A stretch of 64,000 nt of DNA from Limosilactobacillus reuteri subsp. reuteri (GTDB lineage Bacteria > Bacillota > Bacilli > Lactobacillales > Lactobacillaceae), in NCBI RefSeq assembly GCF_000016825.1, contig NC_009513.1, positions 1,263,501 to 1,327,500 of the forward strand. The letters run 5' to 3'. The translations under genes were made by a program, and so were the position numbers. The notes below the pieces were generated by a model. That model was not told the DNA's origin and ran no database searches. It was given only the letters and a program-made list of their open reading frames with translations. Below are positions 45,851 through 53,996 of the stretch, one piece after another. The first letter of the stretch is position 1. Each line of letters opens with the position of its first letter.

Positions 45851-47053
45851 TCATTTCATTAGTTTTTTGACTCTGACATTGAAGTAGAAACGACTTAATA
45901 AAACCACTTCCACTGCCGCAATAATAAGATTAATTACCATCTGGCCGACGTTCAACTGCCAACCGATACTAGCAAGAGCGATCAATAATGCTTCAAGCGC
46001 CGTCACCTTGGCTAATAGCTGCTTAAAGTCTGCCTGTTGCTGGCTAGCAGGAATCGGATAGATATGGGTAAAGACATTCGATTCATACTGGTCATAAAGT
46101 GGCATTAGCTGAGTCGCGATCAAGTAAATAAAGAGCACGACCACCAGAGTACTTAGCCAACCTGCTGGCAGTAAGAAGACAATCACCATTCCTAGTAGGG
46201 TCAACCGACTGACAATCCCGCTCACTTCGGTACTCCGGACAAATGTGCGAGCGTATAAGTAAGACCATGGTTGGTCACCCTTGCTTAGCCAGCGAATCAA
46301 GCCATCTGCCCACTTCCGCCGTTTGGTATTTCCTTGAACACTTGGCACATCGGTAAAGAGATTAAAGAAACGGTAGACACTGTACATCCGATCTTGTTCC
46401 GCCTTAACGGCAATCCGCCAATTAACGGCAAGATCACGATAATAAACAATTACCGCCAAGTACAAGATCACTGCCACGACAAGACCGACATAGGGATTTA
46501 CCAGCCACATTGCGATTGAAGCAAGGAGCGGATTTACCCAGTATTCTAGCCGGGTCCGCCACTGTTGATCACCCCAGCGCAAACTCAGTGATTTACGAGC
46601 TACGTGCATCCAATCAGCCTTATTGACAATGGCGACTAAAAAGATGGTCACAATCTCGGCACTGCTGAGTTTTTCCGTTGTCAATGCGAACGGTAAGGCG
46701 ATAAAGGCCCCCACTACCGTCATTATTTCCGCTAAGATCAAACTATACCAGGTCGCCTGGTTAAGGTAACGATGGATTCCTTCAACTTGCGGCAAGAGAA
46801 AGACTGGGTCCGGCTTTTTGATCAGCGTTGCAAGCCGACCAATTTGGGCGATGACCGTAAACCAGCCGATCAAGATCAGCCGGGTCCACCATTCATGCGA
46901 TCCCAAGGTTGGCAGCCATTGGGAGTAGCCATACGCCAAGGCTCCGAACAGGAAAAATAAGGCGATAACAAAGTGGTCATTGAAGACTAGCCGCCAGTAA
47001 CGCAGTAGGAGCATAAAGTGTTGACTGCGACGCTTGCTAAATAACTTATTCAT
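45851..47053 (-). CDS. ecsB: ABC transporter permease EcsB
   Basis: EcsB is the membrane subunit of the EcsAB exporter, which in Bacillus and Staphylococcus is needed for intramembrane proteolysis by RasP and for secretion. The 400-residue protein has about ten hydrophobic segments and the family features KRRSQHFMLLLRYWRLVFNDHF at the start. I chose the ATG at 47053, which overlaps the ecsA stop by 8 nt (translational coupling), rather than a longer frame inside ecsA. Confidence 0.9.
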   Translation of the reverse strand: MNKLFSKRRSQHFMLLLRYWRLVFNDHFVIALFFLFGALAYGYSQWLPTLGSHEWWTRLILIGWFTVIAQIGRLATLIKKPDPVFLLPQVEGIHRYLNQATWYSLILAEIMTVVGAFIALPFALTTEKLSSAEIVTIFLVAIVNKADWMHVARKSLSLRWGDQQWRTRLEYWVNPLLASIAMWLVNPYVGLVVAVILYLAVIVYYRDLAVNWRIAVKAEQDRMYSVYRFFNLFTDVPSVQGNTKRRKWADGLIRWLSKGDQPWSYLYARTFVRSTEVSGIVSRLTLLGMVIVFLLPAGWLSTLVVVLFIYLIATQLMPLYDQYESNVFTHIYPIPASQQQADFKQLLAKVTALEALLIALASIGWQLNVGQMVINLIIAAVEVVLLSRFYFNVRVKKLMK

Positions 47054-47783
47054 CACGATCACCCTTTGCAAGATGCAAGTAAATCTCATCTAAGGATTCG
47101 CCAGCATGATCCCCAGCAGCTCGCAATTCATCAAGGGTTCCGTGCGCCTGGACTTTTCCATCTGCCAATAGGACAAAGCGGTCACAATACCGTTGCGCCG
47201 TATCAAGAACGTGGGTCGACATCAAAACCGCGACGCCCTCCTTTTTCTTTTGCTCAATCAGGTCTAGCAAATCATGCACTGCCAAGGGGTCCAGCCCATA
47301 GAATGGTTCATCGATAATCAACAGCTTGGCCTTCGTCATAAAGGCACAGCAGATCATTACCTTTTGCTTCATCCCCTTAGAAAAGTTAGCGGGGAACCAG
47401 TCAAGCTTATTATCCAGCCGAAAAAGTTTTAATAGTTTTGTTGCCCGTTGCCATGCTTCACCGTGGTCCAACTCGTACGCCATAATCGTTAAATCAATAT
47501 GCTCACGGAGAGTCAATTCATCATAAAGAATTGGCGTTTCGGGAACATAGGCGATCTGCTTTTTATACTCTTCCGGGTTGGCCTGGATAGTAAGACCATT
47601 AATTTTGATTGAGCCCGAAAATGGTCGCAGCAAGCCGATAACGTGGTTTAGCGTTGTTGACTTTCCGGCACCATTTAGTCCAATCAAACCAACTAATTCA
47701 CCTGGTTGGACATCAAAGCTGACATCCTTCAACACGGGAATCTGGGAATATCCACCAACAAGTTTATTTATCTCTAAAGCCAT
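47046..47783 (-). CDS. ecsA: ABC transporter ATP-binding protein EcsA
   Basis: The 245-residue ATPase has Walker A GLNGAGKSTTLN (about 35-46), a Q-loop, the signature region FSKGMKQKVMI (SKGMKQK for LSGGQ), Walker B LLIIDEPFYGLD and the H-loop STHVLD. The FxKGMKQ form and adjacency to hit match EcsA. It pairs with the overlapping ecsB gene and is divergent from hit across a 136-bp intergenic region, as in Bacillus. Confidence 0.94.
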   Translation of the reverse strand: MALEINKLVGGYSQIPVLKDVSFDVQPGELVGLIGLNGAGKSTTLNHVIGLLRPFSGSIKINGLTIQANPEEYKKQIAYVPETPILYDELTLREHIDLTIMAYELDHGEAWQRATKLLKLFRLDNKLDWFPANFSKGMKQKVMICCAFMTKAKLLIIDEPFYGLDPLAVHDLLDLIEQKKKEGVAVLMSTHVLDTAQRYCDRFVLLADGKVQAHGTLDELRAAGDHAGESLDEIYLHLAKGDRDE

Positions 47784-47919
47784 TATTCATCCCTTCTTAA
47801 TTATTGCTTAGTCATATCTTTTTATTATATCATAGGTTATTTCTTCTACTAAATCATGCACGAACACGATTTTTTCGGTATACTTATGATAAGTTTAATC
47901 TTCAAAAGGAGCGATTAAT

Positions 47920-48354
47920 ATGGACGATAATTGTATTTTCTGCAAAATCATTAACGGTGAGATTCCTAGCTACACAGTTTATGAAGATGACGTTGTAAAG
48001 GCCTTCCTTGATATTTCACAAGGAACTCCTGGTCATACCCTCGTCATTCCGAAGAAGCACGTTCCCGATTTATTTGCCTACGATGCTGATCTCGCTGCCC
48101 AAGTATTTTCCCGTATTCCAAAGATTGCCCGGGCAGTTAAGGCTTCTAACCCGGCCATCAAGGGGATGAACGTGGTTAACAACAACGGTGAAGTCGCTTA
48201 TCAATCTGTCTTCCACTCCCACTTCCACTTGATTCCACGGTACACTAGCGATGATGATTTTAAGATGATTTTTAAGGACAATTCTGGTAACTACAACGAT
48301 GAAAAGTACAAAGAAATCCAACAATCAATCATCGATCAAATGAAAGAAGACTAG
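47920..48354 (+). CDS. hit: HIT-family nucleotide hydrolase
   Basis: The 144-residue histidine-triad protein begins with NCIFCKIINGEIPSYTVYED and has the active-site HxHxH as HSHFHLIPRY (about 99-108) after NNNGEVAYQSVF. HIT proteins hydrolyse nucleoside phosphoramidates and dinucleotides. The CIFC pair and a later His suggest a zinc-binding HinT form. AAAGGAG precedes the ATG. It is divergent from ecsA and two bases upstream of the next small gene. Confidence 0.96.
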   Translation: MDDNCIFCKIINGEIPSYTVYEDDVVKAFLDISQGTPGHTLVIPKKHVPDLFAYDADLAAQVFSRIPKIARAVKASNPAIKGMNVVNNNGEVAYQSVFHSHFHLIPRYTSDDDFKMIFKDNSGNYNDEKYKEIQQSIIDQMKED

Positions 48355-48356
48355 TT

Positions 48357-48587
48357 ATGCAACGGCTAAAAGAAATTCAAGAGGAATTCAAACGGCTCAG
48401 CAGCGAAGTTTCACAGTTGAAGAACAGCATCGATGAACTACAAGCTGCCATCCCTGGTGTGCAAAAATTTATTAACGATGTTGAACGTGATGTTAAGAAG
48501 TGGAAATTCAAGACTGAACCCCGGCTGAACCGCATTCAGATTATTCTGGATGTGCTCAAGATTGATCAAAAGGAACAGCAGAAGTAA
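48357..48587 (+). CDS. Small coiled-coil protein of unknown function
   Basis: This 76-residue, strongly charged protein has heptad-like helices (RLKEIQEEFKRLSSEVSQLKNSIDEL) and no signal peptide or membrane helix. It starts 2 nt after the hit stop, so it is translated with hit. I recognise it only as a small protein often found behind hit in lactobacilli; no function can be assigned. Confidence 0.75.
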   Translation: MQRLKEIQEEFKRLSSEVSQLKNSIDELQAAIPGVQKFINDVERDVKKWKFKTEPRLNRIQIILDVLKIDQKEQQK

Positions 48588-48645
48588 TAAAAAAGGGTCT
48601 GTAACTTAAGCCAAGTTACTTTCATAAAAGACAAATAACGCAGTA

Positions 48646-48697
48646 CAACAATGGCCTCCAACGCCCGGTAAAACCGAACGTTGGAGGCCTATTGTTG
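48646..48697 (+). terminator. Hairpin after the hit operon
   Basis: CAACAATGGCCTCCAACG pairs with CGTTGGAGGCCTATTGTTG (one mismatch or bulge), with an inner CGG/CCG pairing. It lacks a clear T tract, so it may be a terminator or a dispersed inverted repeat. A shorter inverted repeat, GTAACTT/AAGTTAC, lies at 48601-48619. Confidence 0.5.
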
Positions 48698-48711
48698 CTT
48701 GCGGGGGCTCG

Positions 48712-48756
48712 AAAACGAAGTCACAAGTGAATTCTGTCTCGCTCCCATTTTTTATA
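48712..48756 (-). terminator. Imperfect hairpin and T tract after prsA
   Basis: On the minus strand the plus-strand ATTTTTT-side A/T run and GGGAGCGAGACAGAATTCAC pair imperfectly with GTGACTTCGTTTTCGAGCCCC. One arm shares GGGAGCGAGACAGAA with the perfect hairpin at 912-969. It probably ends prsA transcription. Confidence 0.55.
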
Positions 48757-48763
48757 CCCTATT

Positions 48764-49702
48764 TTACTTGTTTGAGCTAGCACTACTGCTGTTATTGCTG
48801 GAGCTGCTTGTAGTGGCGCTTGAGTTAAGGTAATCATCAAGGATATTCTTAACATCGTTTTCCTTGATTGAAACGTTACCCTTCTTCAAGACGTTTGAAA
48901 CAACCTTCCGCATGAAGTTTTGGTTGTTCATGTTTTCTTGAACGATTTGGTTCTTTAAGTCATTGATGTGTTGACTCTTCTTACCCTTAGCTGGGTGTTC
49001 GATCATGTAAATTACTTGGTAGCCGTCATCAGTCTTAACTGGGGTCGTAGTGTATTCACCAGTCTTCAACTTAAAGGCAGCCTTCTTGTAAGCTGAGTCA
49101 AGTTGGTTGTCAGTATTATCAAAGGCTGGAAGCTTACCACCGTTGTTCTTGGTTTGACTATCAGTTGACTTGGACTTAGCAAGCTTCTTGAAAGTCTTGT
49201 ACTTGTTGCTGGAGTCATTTAATTGGTTAATGATATCTTCAGCATCAGACTTACTACCAACAAGGATCGTCGCAGTTTGAACTTTAGGTTGGTACTTAGT
49301 CCATTGCTTATTGATCTGCTTAGTAGTGATGTGGGAGTAATGACGAGCAGCGGCAGTCAAGAGTAAGTTTGACCGAATTTGTTGCTTCAATGACTTTTCA
49401 GTTAAGTTTTGACTTTGAAGATAAGCATTAAAGTCTGAACCGTACTCGTTCTTGTAGGTATTATATTGCGCGTTAACTTGCTTATCACTGACTTCTTTAC
49501 CGTATTGCTTCTCCAAAACCTTATCTAAGATCATTTGTTGAAGCACTTGCTTACCAGCACTGGTTTGCTTCATGCTGCTGTAGTATTCGCTCTCAGTGAT
49601 TTTACCGCCGCTAGTAGTAGCGACAGCCTTATTTCCACAAGCAGCAAGCGGCATCATCAATGCGACTCCTGCAATGATAGCAATTAACTTTTTGGATTTC
49701 AT
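48764..49702 (-). CDS. prsA: Foldase lipoprotein PrsA
   Basis: PrsA is a membrane-anchored peptidyl-prolyl isomerase that folds exported proteins and penicillin-binding proteins. The 312-residue precursor has a lipobox LAAC with Cys22, an N-terminal chaperone region (about 30-135), a parvulin domain (about 138-237, with the [15 protein letters not shown] end), and a Ser/Asn-rich tail. The parvulin core is divergent, as often in Lactobacillaceae, so isomerase activity is uncertain. Confidence 0.94.
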   Translation of the reverse strand: MKSKKLIAIIAGVALMMPLAACGNKAVATTSGGKITESEYYSSMKQTSAGKQVLQQMILDKVLEKQYGKEVSDKQVNAQYNTYKNEYGSDFNAYLQSQNLTEKSLKQQIRSNLLLTAAARHYSHITTKQINKQWTKYQPKVQTATILVGSKSDAEDIINQLNDSSNKYKTFKKLAKSKSTDSQTKNNGGKLPAFDNTDNQLDSAYKKAAFKLKTGEYTTTPVKTDDGYQVIYMIEHPAKGKKSQHINDLKNQIVQENMNNQNFMRKVVSNVLKKGNVSIKENDVKNILDDYLNSSATTSSSSNNSSSASSNK

Positions 49703-49816
49703 GTAAGAAACACATCCTTAAACAAAATATTTTTTCGATAACTTCACTCATCCAATATACCACACTTATTTTTTCGTGCCAGTCTCCTAAATAAATGTTT
49801 ATACCATCTTCATAAT

Positions 49817-52309
49817 TTATTCACGTTTTAATGCTTGCAGGTCAAGAATCTTAACGTCAAGGTCCTTAATCCGATCATCAGCAGTAAAATAGATAACCTG
49901 ATTCTTCTCAGCAATTTTTTCTAGCAAGGCCAGCATTCGTTGTCGCCGAACGTTATCAAAATTAACAAACCCATCATCAATAATTACTGGGAAGTTAGCT
50001 TGATCACTCATCACGGTGACAAAGCCAAGCCGGAGCGCAATATACAATTGTTCAGCCGTTCCCTGCGACAATTCTTCCACTAAAAAGACTTCTTGATCTC
50101 TCCGCACAACCTTAATCTCATCCGCCGTTAAGTCGATCTGGGAATACCGATGATCAGTTAGCAAGGCAAAATATTGCTCTGCCTGCCGAATGATTGCGGG
50201 GTAACGGTCAGCTGAAGCGCCTGCAAGAGCCTTATTTACCCACTGAATCGCCAATTGGTACCTCAACCATTCCTGTACCTCACGCCAAATCTTAGCAGCC
50301 AGATTGGCCCGCTCTTGTTCCAGATTGCTGAGGGTTCCATCTTTAACTAAGCTATCAATTTCGACTTTACCTTTTTGAATCTCCTCGTGGGTATGAGAGA
50401 TTGTTAGGTTGAGCTGATCAAGCTGGTGCCGAGCCTTCGCTAAAGCCGTCATTAGCTCATCGCTATTTGCGTATGCAGCAAGGGCTTGGCGGTCTTCTGC
50501 GGTCAATTGTTGTCCATAGGCATCTGATGCCAAGGCTTGTGATTGTGCTACAGAACGATTTGCTAAGTACTGGGTAAACTGGTTATCATCGTGCACCCCT
50601 GCTTGCTGATAAATCGCCAGTTTTTGCTGATGAATTTTATTGTAGTCTTGATTGAGCTGGGCTAAATTGTTAGCAATCGTTGCTTTTTCCCGAGTATTCA
50701 CTTGGATATCCTGGCGCGCTTGTTGCCCTTGTTCCAGCAAATCATCCAATTTAGTCCTAACAGCCGCCAACGTTAGATTTTGCAAAGCAGGTGGCAATTG
50801 TTGGTTAAAGATAGCAAGCTGGTGGTCATATCTTTGCTGATCTTGTTTGGCAGTTTGGAGCTGGGCAGCTAATTCGGCATTTTGTTGTAAATCTCCCTGG
50901 ATTAATAGCCATTGATCAGGTGGAAAATCCTGTAAGCCATGTTTTTGACCGAACGCCATGATCGCTTGAGAATCTGTCGTTACTGAAGTAGGATGATTTC
51001 CTTGGCGTTGATAATAAAGATACATAACTGTCGCAAAGGCCGCAATTGCTCCGATAGCGGTAATAAAAGTAGCATTCGCTAACAGCCCGATGATAAAAAG
51101 GACAAAGCCGCCGACAATTCCGATCATTGCGGTCCGAGAAAGATCGCCATTTGACTGGTTCGTATTTGCCCGAGAAAGCGGTTGAACATTAAGAAGGCGG
51201 GCAAGTTCTGCTTTTTCCTGTGAGGTTAATGGCGCTGGCAAGGGATGATGGTAGCGAGTTTTAATTGCAGTTAATTCCTGTTGCCACTGATTAGCTTGTG
51301 TTTGTTGACGGTGCTGCAAAGCCTCTTCCGCTTGTAATTCAACTACCTGCTCCTTAAGCCGTTGAAGTTCCGGGATGCTTTGTGGTGAATGTTTAGTTGC
51401 TTGTGGAGGCTGATGATCGATCCTTGCCAAGCGCTGTTGATAAACCTGTTGTTGGCGACGAAGTTCCTTTTCCCTAACTTGTAGTTCTTGAGCCATCGTA
51501 ACCTGCTGATCAGTTAAATAATTAGCAAGCGGCCGAGTTTGGTGGCTACTTTGCCATTCATGGTAAACCGGCCACAACTGTTGTAAATGTTCTAATTTTT
51601 GCAAAAGCGGCTGTTGTTTTTGCAATTCTGCCTGTGCTTGCCGTAATTTTGCTTTGTTTGTCTTCAAATCTGCTTGTAGGTCCTGATAACGGTGAAATTT
51701 ACCACGCGCTTGGTTAATTTTATCTGTCAAATTTGCATATTGATGAAGATCTTGATTGAGCGGCCATTTCCGTCCGCGCGGTTTATAGAGATGGTCAGCT
51801 TGTTTCTGGTACTGATTGATCAACTGGTCCCACTGTGCACTACCAACTGCCCCTAATTGCTGCAGATGTTGTTGCCATTCATCCCGATTAAGCTCGTCCA
51901 CAGCTGTTAGGTCTCGTTGACCAAAACTAAAAAGAGCTTGATAGAGCGACCGATCCATCGGGCCAAGCAATTGCTCTAGTTCTTGCTCACCACCTTGACG
52001 TCCTTGTGAATCAGTCACACTAACCTTACCGCCATTCCGCCCGCGTTGCCGTTTAATCACGTAATCATGGCCGTTGATCTCAACTAATAAACTTCCACCA
52101 TAACTAGAAGTAGTTTTCGGAATATACTGGGCAAACCGATTCTTTCCCCGCCCATCCGCAAAGCCAAATAAAATACTAACAAGAAAGGCCATCAGAGTTG
52201 TCTTTCCGGCCTCATTAGGGCCATAAATTATTTGGGGGTTAGCTGTAAAATCGAAATCTTGATCATGCCATTTGCCAAAGCCATCAATATGGGCTTTTTT
52301 TATTTTCAT
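49817..52309 (-). CDS. SbcC/YhaN-like AAA ATPase with central membrane hairpin
   Basis: The 830-residue protein has an N-terminal AAA lobe with Walker A YGPNEAGKTTLMAF (about 30-43), a long Gln-rich coiled coil, and the C-terminal lobe with EELSQGTAEQLYIALRLGF (signature) and FPVIIDDGFVNFDNVRR (Walker B/D-loop). This is the YhaN group of SbcC/Rad50 relatives. In place of a CxxC zinc hook, the middle of the coiled coil contains two hydrophobic helices (about 393-430, IGIVGGFVLFIIGLLANATF). It overlaps functionally with the SbcD-like gene 3 nt upstream. Confidence 0.9.
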   Translation of the reverse strand: MKIKKAHIDGFGKWHDQDFDFTANPQIIYGPNEAGKTTLMAFLVSILFGFADGRGKNRFAQYIPKTTSSYGGSLLVEINGHDYVIKRQRGRNGGKVSVTDSQGRQGGEQELEQLLGPMDRSLYQALFSFGQRDLTAVDELNRDEWQQHLQQLGAVGSAQWDQLINQYQKQADHLYKPRGRKWPLNQDLHQYANLTDKINQARGKFHRYQDLQADLKTNKAKLRQAQAELQKQQPLLQKLEHLQQLWPVYHEWQSSHQTRPLANYLTDQQVTMAQELQVREKELRRQQQVYQQRLARIDHQPPQATKHSPQSIPELQRLKEQVVELQAEEALQHRQQTQANQWQQELTAIKTRYHHPLPAPLTSQEKAELARLLNVQPLSRANTNQSNGDLSRTAMIGIVGGFVLFIIGLLANATFITAIGAIAAFATVMYLYYQRQGNHPTSVTTDSQAIMAFGQKHGLQDFPPDQWLLIQGDLQQNAELAAQLQTAKQDQQRYDHQLAIFNQQLPPALQNLTLAAVRTKLDDLLEQGQQARQDIQVNTREKATIANNLAQLNQDYNKIHQQKLAIYQQAGVHDDNQFTQYLANRSVAQSQALASDAYGQQLTAEDRQALAAYANSDELMTALAKARHQLDQLNLTISHTHEEIQKGKVEIDSLVKDGTLSNLEQERANLAAKIWREVQEWLRYQLAIQWVNKALAGASADRYPAIIRQAEQYFALLTDHRYSQIDLTADEIKVVRRDQEVFLVEELSQGTAEQLYIALRLGFVTVMSDQANFPVIIDDGFVNFDNVRRQRMLALLEKIAEKNQVIYFTADDRIKDLDVKILDLQALKRE

Positions 52310-52312
52310 CTT

Positions 52313-53497
52313 CTAATCCTCCCGCCGCAATAATTGGGTCGTTGCTTGCTTCAATTGCTGAAGATCAAGGTTTGTCAACTTAGCTGCTAAATCAGCATCC
52401 CGTGCTAAACTTTTTGTTAATTCTGCAATATTAGCAGGGGTAAATACTTCTTGGGCGGCTTGTTGCCAATACTGTTCATCTAGGTCAGTCATTGATGGCA
52501 ACAAATTTTGCTGGTGGAGCAAGAGGTCATAGATCCACCATTTACCATTATCTGCATTTTGGTCCTGCAGGTGTTCAAGGACATCCCCATTTGCAAGCAG
52601 GTGCCGAATCGTTGGGGAAAGTTGTTCAATGTTAGCAATCGTCAGCTCTACCAGTTGGAAAGGTGAGTTTTTAAGTTTGCCATCAATTGCTTGCGACAGG
52701 GATCGCTCCACTTCAGCAAGATTACTAGTTGATAAAGCATTAACGGTTAGACTTATCCATTCAATTTCCGCAATTGGTTTAAATTGCGGCACAAGTTTAT
52801 TGCCCTGACTTTCCACTAAATAATAACCGTGCTGTCCGGCTTCATTTTTATGCCGTCCCTGCGGATTACCGCTGTAAACAATTGGCGGCTTCTCATTCAA
52901 GAATTGGTGCTTGTGAATATGACCAAGTGCCCAATAATCATAATTTTTAGCGATTAATTCATCGGTCGTAAACGGAGCATAGTGGTTATCTTGCCTTTGC
53001 CGGACTGCTCCATGAAGCATCCCGATGTGCCAGGTTTCGTTTCTTTTTGATGGATATTTTTGTACTTGATCTTCTTGAATCCAGCGTTGATCATAACTAA
53101 AGCCTGAGATAGCAACACTGTCATGATTTGCCAAAGTAAGAGTGGTGGTCGTTACGCGATTGCCAAAAATATGAACATTTGCTGGCAACTCTCCCGTGTC
53201 TTGGACAATTTGATAATCGTGGTTACCATAAAGTAGATAAACGGGGATGTGGGCTTGATTAAGTCGTTCACATTGCTTGATGAAAAAATCAGTAGCGGCA
53301 ATGCTTTGCTGATCACGGTCATAAATATCCCCGCTAATTAAAATAAAATCGACTTTTAATGCAATCGCATCGTCAACAATCTTTTGAAAAGCAGTAAACG
53401 TCGATGAGTGGACGCGTTCCCATAACGGCTTGGGCATCGAAGTCAACCCTAAAAAGGGACTATCAAGGTGTAAATCGGCTGTATGAATAAATCTCAT
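52313..53497 (-). CDS. SbcD/YhaO-like metallophosphoesterase (DNA repair nuclease)
   Basis: The 394-residue protein has the calcineurin-like phosphoesterase motifs FIHTADLHLDSPF (I), SGDIYDRDQQS (II), YGNHDYQ (III), LHGAVRQRQ and GHIHKHQF (C-terminal ligands), and a C-terminal helical cap region. It is the nuclease partner of the ATPase encoded 3 nt downstream. I chose the ATG at 53497 over an in-frame start 18 nt earlier. Together they should process broken or hairpin DNA ends. Confidence 0.92.
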   Translation of the reverse strand: MRFIHTADLHLDSPFLGLTSMPKPLWERVHSSTFTAFQKIVDDAIALKVDFILISGDIYDRDQQSIAATDFFIKQCERLNQAHIPVYLLYGNHDYQIVQDTGELPANVHIFGNRVTTTTLTLANHDSVAISGFSYDQRWIQEDQVQKYPSKRNETWHIGMLHGAVRQRQDNHYAPFTTDELIAKNYDYWALGHIHKHQFLNEKPPIVYSGNPQGRHKNEAGQHGYYLVESQGNKLVPQFKPIAEIEWISLTVNALSTSNLAEVERSLSQAIDGKLKNSPFQLVELTIANIEQLSPTIRHLLANGDVLEHLQDQNADNGKWWIYDLLLHQQNLLPSMTDLDEQYWQQAAQEVFTPANIAELTKSLARDADLAAKLTNLDLQQLKQATTQLLRRED

Positions 53498-53516
53498 AAT
53501 TTTTCCTCTTAACAAT

Positions 53517-53555
53517 AAAGGAGCTGAGAAAAAATTTGCTTTCTCCCAGCCCCTT
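53517..53555 (-). terminator. Terminator after the YlbF-family gene
   Basis: On the minus strand AAGGGGCTGGGAGAAA pairs with TTTTCTCAGCTCCTTT with two mismatches or wobbles. The stem is followed by ATTGTT, so termination may be partial and allow read-through into the SbcD-like gene. Confidence 0.65.
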
Positions 53556-53576
53556 ACTTGGATCGTAATAAATTAA

Positions 53577-53948
53577 TTATTCTTGTCCTGGCATCTTTGG
53601 CATTACTTCACTGTAAAGATCTTGAATTGGACTTGTAATTGTCTTATTCAATTGTTGAAGCATGCTATCAACTTGCCGTTCTTGGTTCATCAAGTCTTGA
53701 ACAACCTTCTTGCCACTTACTTCCTTGGCAAGGTTTTGGATGTTTTTAATTTCATCATCAGTTGGTTGTTGACCAGTCATTTGCTTGTGTTGAGCATCTG
53801 CTTGAGCTTGTTGGAACTTCTTGAAAGTGTCAAAGGTGTCACCGTCAGCCTTTAATGCTTCAAAAGCCTTTTGTAATCCTTGATATTCTTGAGTTTCGCG
53901 CAATTGGCGACTAAGTTCATTTGCAGTATCATAAATATTTACAACCAT
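53577..53948 (-). CDS. YlbF/YmcA-family protein (YheA-like)
   Basis: The 123-residue all-helical protein matches the YlbF/YmcA/YheA fold: an N-terminal NIYDTANELSRQLRETQEYQGL helix, the middle FKKFQQAQADAQHKQMTGQQPT, and a final DLYSEVMPKMPG. Bacillus YlbF and YmcA form a complex with YaaT that acts on RNase Y; the role of YheA-type members is unknown. AAAGGAG precedes the ATG. Confidence 0.9.
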   Translation of the reverse strand: MVVNIYDTANELSRQLRETQEYQGLQKAFEALKADGDTFDTFKKFQQAQADAQHKQMTGQQPTDDEIKNIQNLAKEVSGKKVVQDLMNQERQVDSMLQQLNKTITSPIQDLYSEVMPKMPGQE

Positions 53949-53996
53949 GTAAAAGTCTCCTTTATCTCGTTCTTAGATTAATTGTATCATATTATC

